The notes below the pieces were generated by a model, which saw nothing but the letters and a program-made list of their open reading frames with translations, was not told the origin of the DNA and did no database searches. Shown here piece after piece: positions 49,806-59,219 of a stretch of DNA of 64,000 nt. The position numbers and the translations under genes were made by a program. The number at the start of each line of letters is the position of its first letter. Position 1 is the stretch's first letter. Origin of the DNA: an uncultured Chitinophaga sp. (GTDB lineage: Bacteria; Bacteroidota; Bacteroidia; Chitinophagales; Chitinophagaceae); NCBI RefSeq assembly GCF_937898475.1, contig NZ_CALEJS010000016.1, positions 1-64,000 on the forward strand. The letters are read 5' to 3'.

Positions 49806-51095
49806 ATGAAAGTGTGGTTAAAATCCTTGTTGGTCGTCGTATTGATGATTTCAGTGCCCGTTATAGCGTTTGCGCAATTGGGTGAGGCTGCTGGTGAGAT
49901 TAAAAGCCTGCATACAGTGCTTGATGAACTGTATAAAAAGTTGATGCCATTGTGCAAAGAACTGATAAATGTGGGGCGTGGCATTGCTGGATTTGCAGCG
50001 TTATGGTATATCGCTGCAAGAGTTTGGGGGCATTTGTCCAGGGCAGAGCCGATTGATTTTTATCCGTTATTCAGGCCGTTCATAATTGGCTTTGCTATAT
50101 TGATTTTTCCATCAGTGATTGCGATGATAAACGGTGTGATGCAGCCTACGGTGTTCGGTACTGCAAAAATGGTTGATAAAGCGGATGAATCTGTTGCGGC
50201 ATTATTGAAGCAAAAGGAAGAAGCTATTAAGAAAACAGATGTTTGGCAGATGTATGTTGGCCCAACAGGCGAAGGTGATCGGGAACGGTGGTACAAATAT
50301 ACACATGATGGACAGTCAAGTGAGGATGAAGGCTTCTTAGCGAGCGTGGGGAACGACATTAGGTTTGCTTTCGCTAAAGCATCGTATAATTTCAGAAATG
50401 CGATTAAAGAAGTGATAGCCGAAGTCTTACAGCTTTTGTTTGCAGCCGTATCATTGTGCATTAATACGATGCGAACGTTTAACCTGATCATTCTTGCAAT
50501 ATTAGGGCCGCTCGTTTTCGGACTTTCTGTCTTCGATGGGTTCCAGCATACCCTAAAGCACTGGCTGGCCCGATACATCAATGTATTCTTATGGTTGCCA
50601 ATAGCACAGATTTTCGGAGCTGTAATAGCTACGATACAGGCCGAAATGCTAAAGATTGACTTAACTCAAATTGGTCAAACAGGTGACACCTTCTTTAGCA
50701 GAACGGATTTAGGCTATATGGTGTTCCTGATAATTGGAATCTACGGCTATACAACTATTCCCAATATTGCGAACCATATAATGTTTGTTGGCGGTGATGC
50801 TCTCACCGGTAAAATGACTGCTGCATTGGGTGGTGCTGCTGGTGCGGCGGCTGGCGCTGCAATGACGGGTGCGGGAATGGTTGGTCGAGCTACTGGCGCT
50901 GCTGCCGATGGTTTCGGTCATATGATGTTTGCTGACAATAATTCCGTTGAGGCTGGTCTGAAGAATCTTTACAATGCCCCGGATAACATTAAAGAGGGAT
51001 ATAATTCTGGCAGTACAGGGAAAGGCATTGCAGCCAGTGCTGGCCGTGCATACGGGCATCTAGCCAATAAGTTGAAAGGGGGTGATACCTCATGA
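49806..51095 (+). CDS. traJ: Conjugal transfer protein TraJ (VirB6-like)
   Basis: The 429-residue product has a signal-like start and several membrane helices, including IGFAILIFPSVIAMINGVM, FNLIILAILGPLVFGLSVFD, WLARYINVFLWLPIAQIFGA and YMVFLIIGIYGYTTI. A Gly/Ala-rich C-terminus follows (AALGGAAGAAAGAAMTGAG). It would form the inner-membrane channel. Its order after TraI and before TraK is conserved. Confidence 0.9.
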   Translation: MKVWLKSLLVVVLMISVPVIAFAQLGEAAGEIKSLHTVLDELYKKLMPLCKELINVGRGIAGFAALWYIAARVWGHLSRAEPIDFYPLFRPFIIGFAILIFPSVIAMINGVMQPTVFGTAKMVDKADESVAALLKQKEEAIKKTDVWQMYVGPTGEGDRERWYKYTHDGQSSEDEGFLASVGNDIRFAFAKASYNFRNAIKEVIAEVLQLLFAAVSLCINTMRTFNLIILAILGPLVFGLSVFDGFQHTLKHWLARYINVFLWLPIAQIFGAVIATIQAEMLKIDLTQIGQTGDTFFSRTDLGYMVFLIIGIYGYTTIPNIANHIMFVGGDALTGKMTAALGGAAGAAAGAAMTGAGMVGRATGAAADGFGHMMFADNNSVEAGLKNLYNAPDNIKEGYNSGSTGKGIAASAGRAYGHLANKLKGGDTS

Positions 51096-51153
51096 AGTAG
51101 GTGCTTGGTAAATGATGGCTTGAAACAAAGTGTTGAAAGAAAAGTGAGCGTGT

Positions 51154-51771
51154 ATGTTTCAAAAAATGAAAAGTATTCAGGGTGCATTTTCGCATGTCCG
51201 GTTATTTACAATGGTTATTATTCTGCTGTCTTTCTGTTTATGTGGATTCACTATATATAAATCCATGTTGCTGGCATCAAAGACGCAGGATAGAATTTAT
51301 GTTTTGGCAAATGGAAAAATTCTGGAAGCGTTTGCCAGCGAAAAGAAAGACAACATTCCTGTAGAAATCCGGGATCACGTCAAGATGTTTCATTTCTACT
51401 TTTTTACGTTAGACCCGGACGAAACAGTTATCAAGAATAACATTGTACGTGCATTGTATATGGCTGATGTTTCCGCAAAGAGGCAATATGAGAACTTAAA
51501 AGAAAGCGGTTATTATAATAACATTATTTCAGGCAATATTTCCCAGAAGATAGAGGTGGATAGCGTTTCTGTTAATGTAGATCAATATCCCTATTACTTC
51601 CGGTGCTACGGACACCAGAGGATTATTCGCGCTACGAGTATCGTCACTCGCACTTTAATAACGGAAGGCTTTATACGGAATATTTCCAGAAGTGATAATA
51701 ATTCGCATGGGTTCTTGATCGAAAGATGGGCAACGTTGGAAAATAGAGATTTGAATACAGTAGAGCGTTAA
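51154..51771 (+). CDS. traK: Conjugal transfer protein TraK (VirB8-like)
   Basis: The 205-residue product has one N-terminal membrane helix (LFTMVIILLSFCLCGFTIY) and a periplasmic domain with IRDHVKMFHFYFFTLDPDE, AKRQYENLKESGYYNNI and YPYYFRCYGHQRIIRA. These blocks fit TraK of Bacteroides elements, a VirB8-type assembly factor of the pore. ATG 51154 is used. Confidence 0.9.
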   Translation: MFQKMKSIQGAFSHVRLFTMVIILLSFCLCGFTIYKSMLLASKTQDRIYVLANGKILEAFASEKKDNIPVEIRDHVKMFHFYFFTLDPDETVIKNNIVRALYMADVSAKRQYENLKESGYYNNIISGNISQKIEVDSVSVNVDQYPYYFRCYGHQRIIRATSIVTRTLITEGFIRNISRSDNNSHGFLIERWATLENRDLNTVER

Positions 51772-51780
51772 ACGTTTTTT

Positions 51781-52242
51781 ATGTGGAAAATATTTAAGCG
51801 TAAGACCGGGCGTACTTCTATCGTTCACGCTCTTTTCGAGCGTTGCTCCGTCAAGGTAGAAGGTTATCAAAGACGCTATGCAGATTATCTGAATAGAAAG
51901 GTGGCAGGCTGGTCTGCTTTCAGGGTTAAGGTAGTGCTGGTGGTATTCATTCTGTGTTACGTTTCAGTTACTGCATTGGTACTGATAAATGCGGCGAGTT
52001 ATTCAGATAGCCGTATTCGGGTACAGCCAATCTATCAGCCCAGGAATGTGATCTCTCCTGACACAAAGGACTATGAAACCGAGCCTGTTTATATGACAGG
52101 GAGGATTCGGCGGTTCCGCAAATATCTCGATAGTCTGAAAGCTGATATGGCAGGAAAGGCAGTCTATGATAGCATTGTGGCGGCAAGGCCCGGACTAATC
52201 GATAGCCTTGCGCAAATAGAAGCATTGGAAAATAAAAAATGA
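51781..52242 (+). CDS. TraL-position membrane protein
   Basis: The 153-residue product has one central membrane helix (VKVVLVVFILCYVSVTALVLI) and a periplasmic tail. It is basic in the N-terminal 45 residues. Its place between TraK and TraM corresponds to TraL, but it is longer than classical TraL, so the symbol is withheld. Its stop overlaps the start of TraM. Confidence 0.65.
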   Translation: MWKIFKRKTGRTSIVHALFERCSVKVEGYQRRYADYLNRKVAGWSAFRVKVVLVVFILCYVSVTALVLINAASYSDSRIRVQPIYQPRNVISPDTKDYETEPVYMTGRIRRFRKYLDSLKADMAGKAVYDSIVAARPGLIDSLAQIEALENKK

Positions 52243-53561
52243 GTTGTATGAAAAATGAGGAAAGTGCAGTAAATGAAAAGCTGCGAAAACAAAAACAGTT
52301 TCTGATGGTGATGCCTATTCTGGTACTTCCTTTTTTAACAATTCTACTATCATCATTCGGTGTAATCAGTAGAGATGGTAAGAAGGTGATTGCAGACGTT
52401 AAAGTGCAGGGCATTAATACCGATTTGCCGGGAGCAAAAGCGTCTGCTGACAGCAGTTGGAATAAGCTCATGTACTACGAAATGGCTGATAAGGATTCGG
52501 CAAAGTTGCGTACTCTGAAGGAGAAAGATCCGTACTACACGCCGCCTGCTGTGCATGAAAATATTTTTAGCATGGATACATCAGGTAATGGTTTCGGTGG
52601 CGAAAGGACGTATAGGACGGATCGGTATAGTATTACAGGGTCAGGGAGAGATGAAAATGAGGAAAAAGTTTACCGGAAGATAGCGGCTATAAATGATGAG
52701 CTTAACCGCAGTTCAGCAAAGCATCAGGTATATCCTAATGCCCTTGATAATCCGAAGGACAAAGTTGAAGTTCAAGGCATTGACCGGCTCGAAGCGATGA
52801 TGAAGGAAATGAGCGAGGACAAGCCAGATAAGCAGATGGAGCAAATTTCGGGTGTTTTGGAAAAGATACTCGATATACAGCACCCTGACCGTGTAAAAGA
52901 TCGAATACAGGAGATGTCTGAAGTGAACAGAAGTCAAGTATTTACAGTAAAGACCTCGCGGGAGGATGATGTGGTATCACTGATGGAAGCCGATACCAGT
53001 AAGAAAAATTCATTCCTGGATTCATTGAGGGCAGCCCGAAATGGCACCTTAAATAAATTCTATTCACTGGAAGATGAACAGAGTGAAGTGAAGCAAAATA
53101 CTGTGCGTGCTGTCATTGCTGAATCGAAGGAAGTAATGGATGGTTCAAAAGTTCAGCTTCGACTTTTGGAAGAAATATATGTGGCGGGTGTTCGTGTTCC
53201 AAAAAATTCGTTCGTTTGGGGCAAAGGTAAATTAGCTGAGGGTCGGTTTGTAATCAACATCACTACAATTCAATCCGGGAATAATATTCTGCCGGTTGAT
53301 CTCAGTGTATATGATATGGATGGGATCATGGGAGTTGATGTAAATGCGAATATGGCAACTGAGGTTACAAAGCAAACAACTGATCAGGCAATTCAAAGTC
53401 TGAGTATAGCCAGCCTTGATCCAAGTATAGGGGCGCAGGCAGCAAACGCCGGTATTCAAGCGGCAAAGTCGTTAGTTGGACGGAAAATGAAAGTAGTCAA
53501 GGTAAACATCCGAAGTGGTTATGATGTGCTGCTGGTTGATAATAATGTTAAGAACCGATAA
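52239..53561 (+). CDS. traM: Conjugative transposon protein TraM (VirB10-like)
   Basis: The 440-residue product has an N-terminal membrane helix (FLMVMPILVLPFLTILLSSFG), a long charged linker, and the C-terminal TraM domain: VRAVIAESKEVMDGSKVQLR, GVRVPKNSFVWGKGKLAEGR, and NILPVDLSVYDMDGIMGVD. The domain spans the periplasm. It overlaps the previous gene by four bases. Confidence 0.92.
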   Translation: MSCMKNEESAVNEKLRKQKQFLMVMPILVLPFLTILLSSFGVISRDGKKVIADVKVQGINTDLPGAKASADSSWNKLMYYEMADKDSAKLRTLKEKDPYYTPPAVHENIFSMDTSGNGFGGERTYRTDRYSITGSGRDENEEKVYRKIAAINDELNRSSAKHQVYPNALDNPKDKVEVQGIDRLEAMMKEMSEDKPDKQMEQISGVLEKILDIQHPDRVKDRIQEMSEVNRSQVFTVKTSREDDVVSLMEADTSKKNSFLDSLRAARNGTLNKFYSLEDEQSEVKQNTVRAVIAESKEVMDGSKVQLRLLEEIYVAGVRVPKNSFVWGKGKLAEGRFVINITTIQSGNNILPVDLSVYDMDGIMGVDVNANMATEVTKQTTDQAIQSLSIASLDPSIGAQAANAGIQAAKSLVGRKMKVVKVNIRSGYDVLLVDNNVKNR

Positions 53562-53585
53562 TTATTAAACAAAAAAAGAGAGAAT

Positions 53586-54428
53586 ATGAAAAGGTTATGT
53601 GTTGCATGGATTGTGAGTTGTATTCTTTTAGTTACTGCCAACGCTCAGGATGTAAACGATCATCCTGAAATAAGGGCAAAGGAGATAGCCCCTTATATGT
53701 TATGGGTTAGCCTCAACCAAACGAGTAACCTCATCTTTCCCTATGAAATCAAAAGTGTTGATCGTGGTAGTAGTTCTATAATGGCACAGAAGGCGAAGGG
53801 AGCGGAAAATGTATTACAGGTAAAAGCCGCCAGCGCCAATTTTTCGGAAACGAATCTTTCCGTAATTACTGCTGACGGTAGACTGTATTCCTTCCTGTTG
53901 AATTATTCAGAAGAACCTTCTGTTTTGAATCTGCGGTTTTACAAAGTTGGTGATGACGGGCGAGGCGTATTGATTAAAGGAACAGAGCATGACAAGGAAT
54001 TTTACAGATTGATAAGCTCGGAGGTAAAGCAAAATCGCAACTTCTTGCGAAAGCGGGTTTCCGAACAGATGATAACACTTGCACTGGAAAGTATCTACAT
54101 GCGAGAGAACACAATGTTCTTCAAACTTGCTATTCACAATAATTCACTTATTACCTACACGCCAGATTACATAAAATTTATTGTAAAAGATAGAAAGAAG
54201 GCGAAGAAAACTGCTATTCAGGAAAAGGTGATGGTGCCCAGTTTTGTTAGCGATCAGGAAGGTGTTACTGGTAATAAAGCTGTTAGTGTTGTCTTAGCCT
54301 TCCCATCTTTTACAATCCCTAGAAATCAAGACTTGCTTATTCAGGTTGGTGAAGTGAATGGCGGTAGGACGCTGATTTTGAAGATCAAGCATAAGGTATT
54401 GCTGAAGGCTCGGCAACTGATTAAATGA
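53586..54428 (+). CDS. traN: Conjugative transposon protein TraN (DUF4138)
   Basis: The 280-residue product has a signal peptide (MKRLCVAWIVSCILLVTANA) and the DUF4138 domain: NLIFPYEIKSVDRGSSSIM, then VLQVKAASANFSETNLSVIT and GRLYSFLLNYSEEPSVLNLR. It is the VirB9-like outer-ring component. It ends one base before the next gene begins. Confidence 0.92.
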   Translation: MKRLCVAWIVSCILLVTANAQDVNDHPEIRAKEIAPYMLWVSLNQTSNLIFPYEIKSVDRGSSSIMAQKAKGAENVLQVKAASANFSETNLSVITADGRLYSFLLNYSEEPSVLNLRFYKVGDDGRGVLIKGTEHDKEFYRLISSEVKQNRNFLRKRVSEQMITLALESIYMRENTMFFKLAIHNNSLITYTPDYIKFIVKDRKKAKKTAIQEKVMVPSFVSDQEGVTGNKAVSVVLAFPSFTIPRNQDLLIQVGEVNGGRTLILKIKHKVLLKARQLIK

Positions 54429-54429
54429 A

Positions 54430-55344
54430 ATGGCTGATAATGCAGCTTTTCCTGAAACATTAAATTTTATTTTTATGGAAGGAAATGATAGCAACCTTAC
54501 GCAAAAGCACTTTATGCTTATTGGTATGAAGGAAGCGTATAACGATGATTTAATTCGGAAGATGAAAGAAGGGCATCCGTCTATTGAACACAATTACTCT
54601 AAGCAGTATGAGGATGGAAAAAGCGATACGGTTTTTCATCTGAGGAAGTCGGCAACTACAGGCGACTATTTTCTAAATAAGTTCACCATGTCCGCTCAAA
54701 AGGACGGTAGTGGAGAATCGAGAACCCACACATTCTTTATGAATCATAAAAAAGATGATGAGGGCGGGCAAAAGGTTAAGGACAACTTTACGTATAAGAT
54801 GGCCTTTAACTTTCTGCAAGGCAGACCAGTTCACCATTCTAAAAGTGATTCGTGGGAAAGGATTAAGCCAAAAGAGAAATTGCAGAATGGCAATTATAAC
54901 TCGGAGCGGTTTGACAAGGCATATGGATACAACTTGGGCAAGGTGATAGATGAGTATTCAGTAGTGTATAAAGGTGCGTTGAAGGAATCCCTGGAACGAG
55001 GCAATCTTCAAAAGGAAAAATTCCTTAATAAAGACGGACAACATGAAGAACTTTATGTTACACCGGGTATCAGGTCGGGAAGCCTTGTACTCCTTGATCT
55101 GGATAAAAAGCCTGTACCTCTCGATCAACAGATTGAAAAAGGATTTATTAGTGAAGATTTGGGACAAAAACTGAAGCAGCGGCAGCAAGAGCAACAGCAA
55201 AAGACAACAGTGGAGAATAAGCAGACAAATAAACAGACGGAGAAACCGGCGGACGGGAAGAAGCAATCGACAAAGAAAAGCCAGCAGCAGGAAAGTGGTG
55301 AAAAAAAAACTGAGAGAAAAAGGCAAAAACAGGGAGCGGGATGA
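54430..55344 (+). CDS. Hypothetical cytosolic protein with Q/K-rich tail, tra operon
   Basis: The 304-residue product has no signal peptide. The first 190 residues hold phrases such as TGDYFLNKFTMSAQKDGSGE and YKMAFNFLQGRPVHHSKSD, which recall DUF3945-like proteins of Bacteroidota ICEs, but I am unsure. From about residue 250 it is very rich in Gln, Lys and Glu and likely disordered, partly encoded by repetitive DNA. The last codons overlap the next gene. Confidence 0.6.
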   Translation: MADNAAFPETLNFIFMEGNDSNLTQKHFMLIGMKEAYNDDLIRKMKEGHPSIEHNYSKQYEDGKSDTVFHLRKSATTGDYFLNKFTMSAQKDGSGESRTHTFFMNHKKDDEGGQKVKDNFTYKMAFNFLQGRPVHHSKSDSWERIKPKEKLQNGNYNSERFDKAYGYNLGKVIDEYSVVYKGALKESLERGNLQKEKFLNKDGQHEELYVTPGIRSGSLVLLDLDKKPVPLDQQIEKGFISEDLGQKLKQRQQEQQQKTTVENKQTNKQTEKPADGKKQSTKKSQQQESGEKKTERKRQKQGAG

Positions 55345-55646
55345 TGGCATTCGAGAATTATATCGCTGACTTCATGGATATGGTAGGTGAAGATCCGAAG
55401 ATGGGGCCAAAACACGTAAGCCTTATGCTGGCAATCCTCTATTTCTTTTACCGGCAAGGGTGTATAAATCCAGTACAGGTTTTTTCTGCCCAATTACGAG
55501 AGCAGGCCAAAATTCGGTCACAAAGGATTTATTTTTATTGCATGAAGGATTTGAAGGAATGGGGTTACATAAAGATGAATCCATCATATAGGCCAGATGT
55601 AGCAAGCCTGATTACATTGCGGCCAATCGGAAATGAACGAAAATAA
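55341..55646 (+). CDS. Winged-helix-like protein, last tra-operon gene
   Basis: The 101-residue product looks like a small winged-helix domain: GPKHVSLMLAILYFFYRQGC, then IRSQRIYFYCMKDLKEWGYI and MNPSYRPDVASLITLRP. It overlaps the previous gene (ATGATG at 55341) and ends 11 bases before a strong terminator. It may regulate the operon; no direct evidence. Confidence 0.6.
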   Translation: MMAFENYIADFMDMVGEDPKMGPKHVSLMLAILYFFYRQGCINPVQVFSAQLREQAKIRSQRIYFYCMKDLKEWGYIKMNPSYRPDVASLITLRPIGNERK

Positions 55647-55656
55647 GCCTAGTTAT

Positions 55657-55684
55657 AATGGAGCAGGCAACAACCTGCTCCATT
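55657..55684. terminator. Bidirectional terminator closing the tra operon
   Basis: AATGGAGCAGG (55657-55667) pairs perfectly with CCTGCTCCATT (55674-55684) around CAACAA, followed by ATTGT. It separates the rightward tra operon from the leftward cupin operon. Confidence 0.85.
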
Positions 55685-56162
55685 ATTGTATACTCTGGTA
55701 TTCTTTATCGGTTACCTTTTCAAGCCAAACCGTTTCACCCTTTTCTCTTCCCGTTATAGCAATCTGGACAAAAGGGGTGTCTGCGCTGGCACCATGCCAA
55801 TGCGGTATATTCGGAGGACACTTTATGGCATCTCCTTTATGGAGTATTTGTTTAGGTTTTCCTTTTTCCTGATAGTACCCAACGCCGTCAATTGCCAACA
55901 ATATTTGGCCTGCCGGATGCATATGCCATTTGCTCCTTGCTCCCGGGTCAAAGGTTACACTGCCAACAGATATAGAATTAAGGCTATCCACTTCCACCAA
56001 CGGTTTCAGATAGGCTGTCCCTGTAAAATTTGTATTGGTAATTTTTTCTCCTTTCGGAAAAACAACCATCTTCGGTTCTATTTTGTCCATTTGTTGATTG
56101 TTGTTACAGGCTGAGATCAGAACAATTAAAGGGAGTAGAATGTGATTTGCTTTATGGTTCAT
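55683..56162 (-). CDS. Cupin-domain lipoprotein
   Basis: The 159-residue product has a lipoprotein signal (LPLIVLISACNNN) and a cupin domain: WHMHPAGQILLAIDG, GYYQEKGKPK, HKGDAIKCPPNIPHWHGA. The histidines fit a metal site. Similar cupins are often next to carboxymuconolactone decarboxylase-like proteins, as here. It is the last gene of the eight-gene operon and would act in the periplasm. Confidence 0.88.
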   Translation of the reverse strand: MNHKANHILLPLIVLISACNNNQQMDKIEPKMVVFPKGEKITNTNFTGTAYLKPLVEVDSLNSISVGSVTFDPGARSKWHMHPAGQILLAIDGVGYYQEKGKPKQILHKGDAIKCPPNIPHWHGASADTPFVQIAITGREKGETVWLEKVTDKEYQSIQ

Positions 56163-56174
56163 TTTTCTGTCAGT

Positions 56175-57275
56175 TTAGAGATTAGTTTTATAAAAAATCA
56201 CCAATTTATTTACAGTCTGTGATACAAATTCTGGTTTCCAGTAAGTTTGTATATGCGTAGCGCCTTCGATAAGGAACAATTCCTTGTTTCTTGCATTGAT
56301 TGCTTTCGAGAATGCCTCATCAGTCATGTATTTTGTATCGGCTTTGCTTCCGGCTATCATTAGCAAAGGTTGGGTAATTAATTCGATCTGGTCGGTAGCG
56401 TCCCAAGTCATTAGATCCATCAGGCTGCTTGTGGTATATAGAAAAGTGGAGTTAGGATGTGCATGGGTTCGGTAATAGTATTCATATCCTTCACGATATA
56501 GGTCGGTGGAGGTTTTAGCGATTTCTTCGTCAGTTATGCTTGCGACACCTGAAAAGGGAATTTTCCCACCTGCTTCTTCCTGTGCACTCTCTGTGGGTCT
56601 ACCACTTGCTTTTTCCTGTTCGCGGGCGTTCGCAGCTTGTTTTAATCGTTCCTGAATAGTGTTTAATTGAGAGTTCTGAAAACCGTTACGTCTTACCTCA
56701 CCGGAATTGAACATACTTAGAGTTGCCACTGCCTTAAAGCGTTTGTCAGATTGAGCTGCTTTTAAAGTATATCCGCCACCACCACAGATGCCAAAAATCC
56801 CTAAGCGATTCGCATCAACACCTGGATACTGAGAGATAAAATCTGCCATACCATGAATATCTTCAACACGGAAGAAAGGTTTATCGGTATGTCGAGGCTC
56901 TCCTCCACTAGCTCCTTGATACGCCGCGTCGGCAGCAATGGTTATAAAGCCAGCTTCTGCCAACCGCTGTGCATATAGTCCCGCAGTCTGCTCTTTAATT
57001 CCTCCGTTGGGATGAGCTACCGCTATCGCGGGGTATTTCATAGATGAATCGTAATTTGCCGGTGTGTATATATTTGCAGCGATTTCAATACCGTTCAATT
57101 TATATTTCACAGGATGGATATTTACTTTTCCTTTCTCATTTTTCGTGATAGCTCCATGATATACCAATGTATAGGGATTTGATTGATGCCCTTTTTGATC
57201 AGATTGTGCGTTTGCTAAATTATCTGTTGCTATCAATGAGGTTATTAATGCGATTGTTGATGATAACTTTTTCAT
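56175..57275 (-). CDS. Exported alpha/beta hydrolase (dienelactone hydrolase-like)
   Basis: The 366-residue product has a signal peptide (MKKLSSTIALITSLIATDNLANA) and an alpha/beta hydrolase core. The nucleophile elbow is GIFGICGGGG near residue 165, with Cys in the place usual for Ser or Cys in dienelactone hydrolases. An acid and His are seen in SKADTKYMTD and EGATHIQTYW. It would hydrolyse esters or lactones outside the cytosol. It lies 12 bases before the cupin gene. Confidence 0.87.
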   Translation of the reverse strand: MKKLSSTIALITSLIATDNLANAQSDQKGHQSNPYTLVYHGAITKNEKGKVNIHPVKYKLNGIEIAANIYTPANYDSSMKYPAIAVAHPNGGIKEQTAGLYAQRLAEAGFITIAADAAYQGASGGEPRHTDKPFFRVEDIHGMADFISQYPGVDANRLGIFGICGGGGYTLKAAQSDKRFKAVATLSMFNSGEVRRNGFQNSQLNTIQERLKQAANAREQEKASGRPTESAQEEAGGKIPFSGVASITDEEIAKTSTDLYREGYEYYYRTHAHPNSTFLYTTSSLMDLMTWDATDQIELITQPLLMIAGSKADTKYMTDEAFSKAINARNKELFLIEGATHIQTYWKPEFVSQTVNKLVIFYKTNL

Positions 57276-57292
57276 TGTACACTTATTTTAGA

Positions 57293-58036
57293 TCACTTTA
57301 AAGTATTTTTTTTCAGCACTTCGTCCAATACCTGTTGTACGACCTTTGCTTCTTTCTTGCCAATGGATGCTTTGATGACACCCACGAACTGCCGAAGCTG
57401 CGCCGCCGTTAAGCCTAGATTCAGACAAATTCGCAAATGAGATTTTAGCATAGGCTCAACACCGCCGATACTAGCAAGCACAGAAATCGTAGCCAGTTCT
57501 CTTTCGGTGTAGCTCAATACATCTCTTTCAAAAATGTCAGCAAATAGATGCTCTTTTAGAAATATTTCGATAATGGGTGCAAATGCCGAATAGCCAGTTT
57601 GTGGCCCGCTTTGCGGCGTGCCTAAAAGTGTGTCCAAGATGGATTTGCCCCGATCATATTTGGTACGTTCATCATTTATTGGAGATGCTTCAGCACCCAT
57701 TATGTCATTTATGCCTTTGGCCCTCCGTTCCTCCAGCACAGTTATAAACGTTTGTAATCCCCGTATACTACGGGGAAACCCCGCATAGGCATAAACATGA
57801 ACAAGGTTTTCCTTGATCTGATTGACTGTTAGTCCTGCTTCAAGCCCAACGGACAGCTCCGCTTTCAGTTTTGACAAATCACCTTTTGCAGTTAGTGCTG
57901 AAATAGATATGATGCATTGTTCCTTTGGACTTAATCTCTGATTTGTACTCTTATTGTCTTGCGCTTTCAGACTATTGGCAAAACAACATATTGTAATTAG
58001 TAACCCAGTGACTATATTTACTTTCCTTTTTTTCAT
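57293..58036 (-). CDS. Exported carboxymuconolactone decarboxylase-like protein
   Basis: The 247-residue product has a signal peptide (VTGLLITICCFANSLKAQ) and two CMD/AhpD-like halves: LSPKEQCIISISALTAKGDL and SYTERELATISVLASIGGVE. The CxxC of AhpD is not seen, so a peroxidase role is doubtful. CMD proteins of this type occur with cupins and reductases in Bacteroidota. It is cytosolic in most families but exported here. Confidence 0.85.
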   Translation of the reverse strand: MKKRKVNIVTGLLITICCFANSLKAQDNKSTNQRLSPKEQCIISISALTAKGDLSKLKAELSVGLEAGLTVNQIKENLVHVYAYAGFPRSIRGLQTFITVLEERRAKGINDIMGAEASPINDERTKYDRGKSILDTLLGTPQSGPQTGYSAFAPIIEIFLKEHLFADIFERDVLSYTERELATISVLASIGGVEPMLKSHLRICLNLGLTAAQLRQFVGVIKASIGKKEAKVVQQVLDEVLKKNTLK

Positions 58037-58044
58037 ACGCTGTT

Positions 58045-58656
58045 TTATTGCAATATTTTGATTTTACGCAGCCATTTTTTCACTTCTGTTTCTGCGTTTG
58101 CCTGTTTGTCGCCTGTAAGGGCAAGTAATATTCCATCCCTTTCCGAACCGCCTTTGATAGTAAATCCATCTAATATTTCGCTGTTCTGACATAGTTCTTT
58201 TACGGTTTCAAAGCTACTGCCAATACCATACCCGCCATTTGTATTGAACGGAATTACCTTTTTACCGCTTAAATCGTACTGGCGTAAAAAACTTTTCACA
58301 GGAGGTGGCAACTGCATTCCCCAGGTTGGAAAGCCCACGAACACCACGTCATATTTTTCAATGCTGTCAATCTTTGTCTTGAGAGGGGGTAAAAATCCTG
58401 TTGCATTTTCATTGGATACCTGATTTACAGTTGCCTGATAATTTTCGGGATATGGTGTCTGCAACTCCAACGCGACTAAAGTCCCCCCTATATTTTTGTG
58501 AATGATCTGGGCTATTGTCTTCGTGTTGTTGGTTCGGGATAAATACACAATCAATATTTTCTTGGATGACATAGATTGAGCCTTTGAACAACCCGACGAT
58601 ATGGATAAACCTATTATTAGGCAGCATACAATAGCACGTTTTATTTCAAATTTCAT
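58045..58656 (-). CDS. Exported flavodoxin-like lipoprotein
   Basis: The 203-residue product has a lipoprotein signal (VCCLIIGLSISSGCSKAQ) followed by a flavodoxin fold: KKILIVYLSRTNNTKTIAQI binds the FMN phosphate, and FVGFPTWGMQLPPPVKSFL and FNTNGGYGIGSS contact the isoalloxazine ring. Flavodoxins usually serve in the cytosol; a surface- or periplasm-anchored one is unusual. It starts eight bases before CMD. Confidence 0.85.
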   Translation of the reverse strand: MKFEIKRAIVCCLIIGLSISSGCSKAQSMSSKKILIVYLSRTNNTKTIAQIIHKNIGGTLVALELQTPYPENYQATVNQVSNENATGFLPPLKTKIDSIEKYDVVFVGFPTWGMQLPPPVKSFLRQYDLSGKKVIPFNTNGGYGIGSSFETVKELCQNSEILDGFTIKGGSERDGILLALTGDKQANAETEVKKWLRKIKILQ

Positions 58657-58659
58657 TTG

Positions 58660-59187
58660 TTATTGCTTTGAAGCAGCAGGGGGCTGCTGGTTATTATTGC
58701 TGTTGCTCGTTTTCACTGGACGGAGTAACCGTGAAAACGTGAGTGACCCCATTTTCCATATTCCGTTTTCTCTGACATACACTTCAGTTACCATAAAAGG
58801 ATTGGTAACGGTATTGCCGCCAACCACTGCTTCCAGATCAATGTCATTTAATAGTATGGCAGTGTTGCCAATAATATTCACAATAGCAGAATATACCTCC
58901 GCCTTCTTATACCAAATGCCTCCGGTTTTTATGGTATTAAGTTCAGGCTGTTTGCCCCAGCTTCCTCCCATATGAACAAACATGGATTTGTCATCAAACA
59001 GTGCATTTAAAGAATCTACATTCTTATCCGCCATCCAATTCCATTTCTTTTTTGAAAGACTGATAAGTTCCTGCTGTTCAGGTGTATTATTCGTGGCAGT
59101 CTTGATTGTTTCAGTTGGCGGTTGTTGTGCGTCGGAAGATTGTACACTTATAGTCAATAAAAATAGTCCCAGAATAAATGCTTTCAT
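58660..59187 (-). CDS. Exported NTF2-like (SnoaL/DUF4440) protein
   Basis: The 175-residue product has a signal peptide (MKAFILGLFLLTISVQSSDA) and an NTF2-like cone: LSKKKWNWMADKNVDSLNAL, DKSMFVHMGGSWGKQPE, VYVRENGIWKMGSLTFSR. These small folds bind hydrophobic ligands or catalyse isomerisation. The substrate is unknown. It ends three bases before the flavodoxin gene. Confidence 0.82.
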   Translation of the reverse strand: MKAFILGLFLLTISVQSSDAQQPPTETIKTATNNTPEQQELISLSKKKWNWMADKNVDSLNALFDDKSMFVHMGGSWGKQPELNTIKTGGIWYKKAEVYSAIVNIIGNTAILLNDIDLEAVVGGNTVTNPFMVTEVYVRENGIWKMGSLTFSRLLRPVKTSNSNNNQQPPAASKQ

Positions 59188-59219
59188 ACAGATATTTTTT
59201 ATAGGTTTAATTAATTACG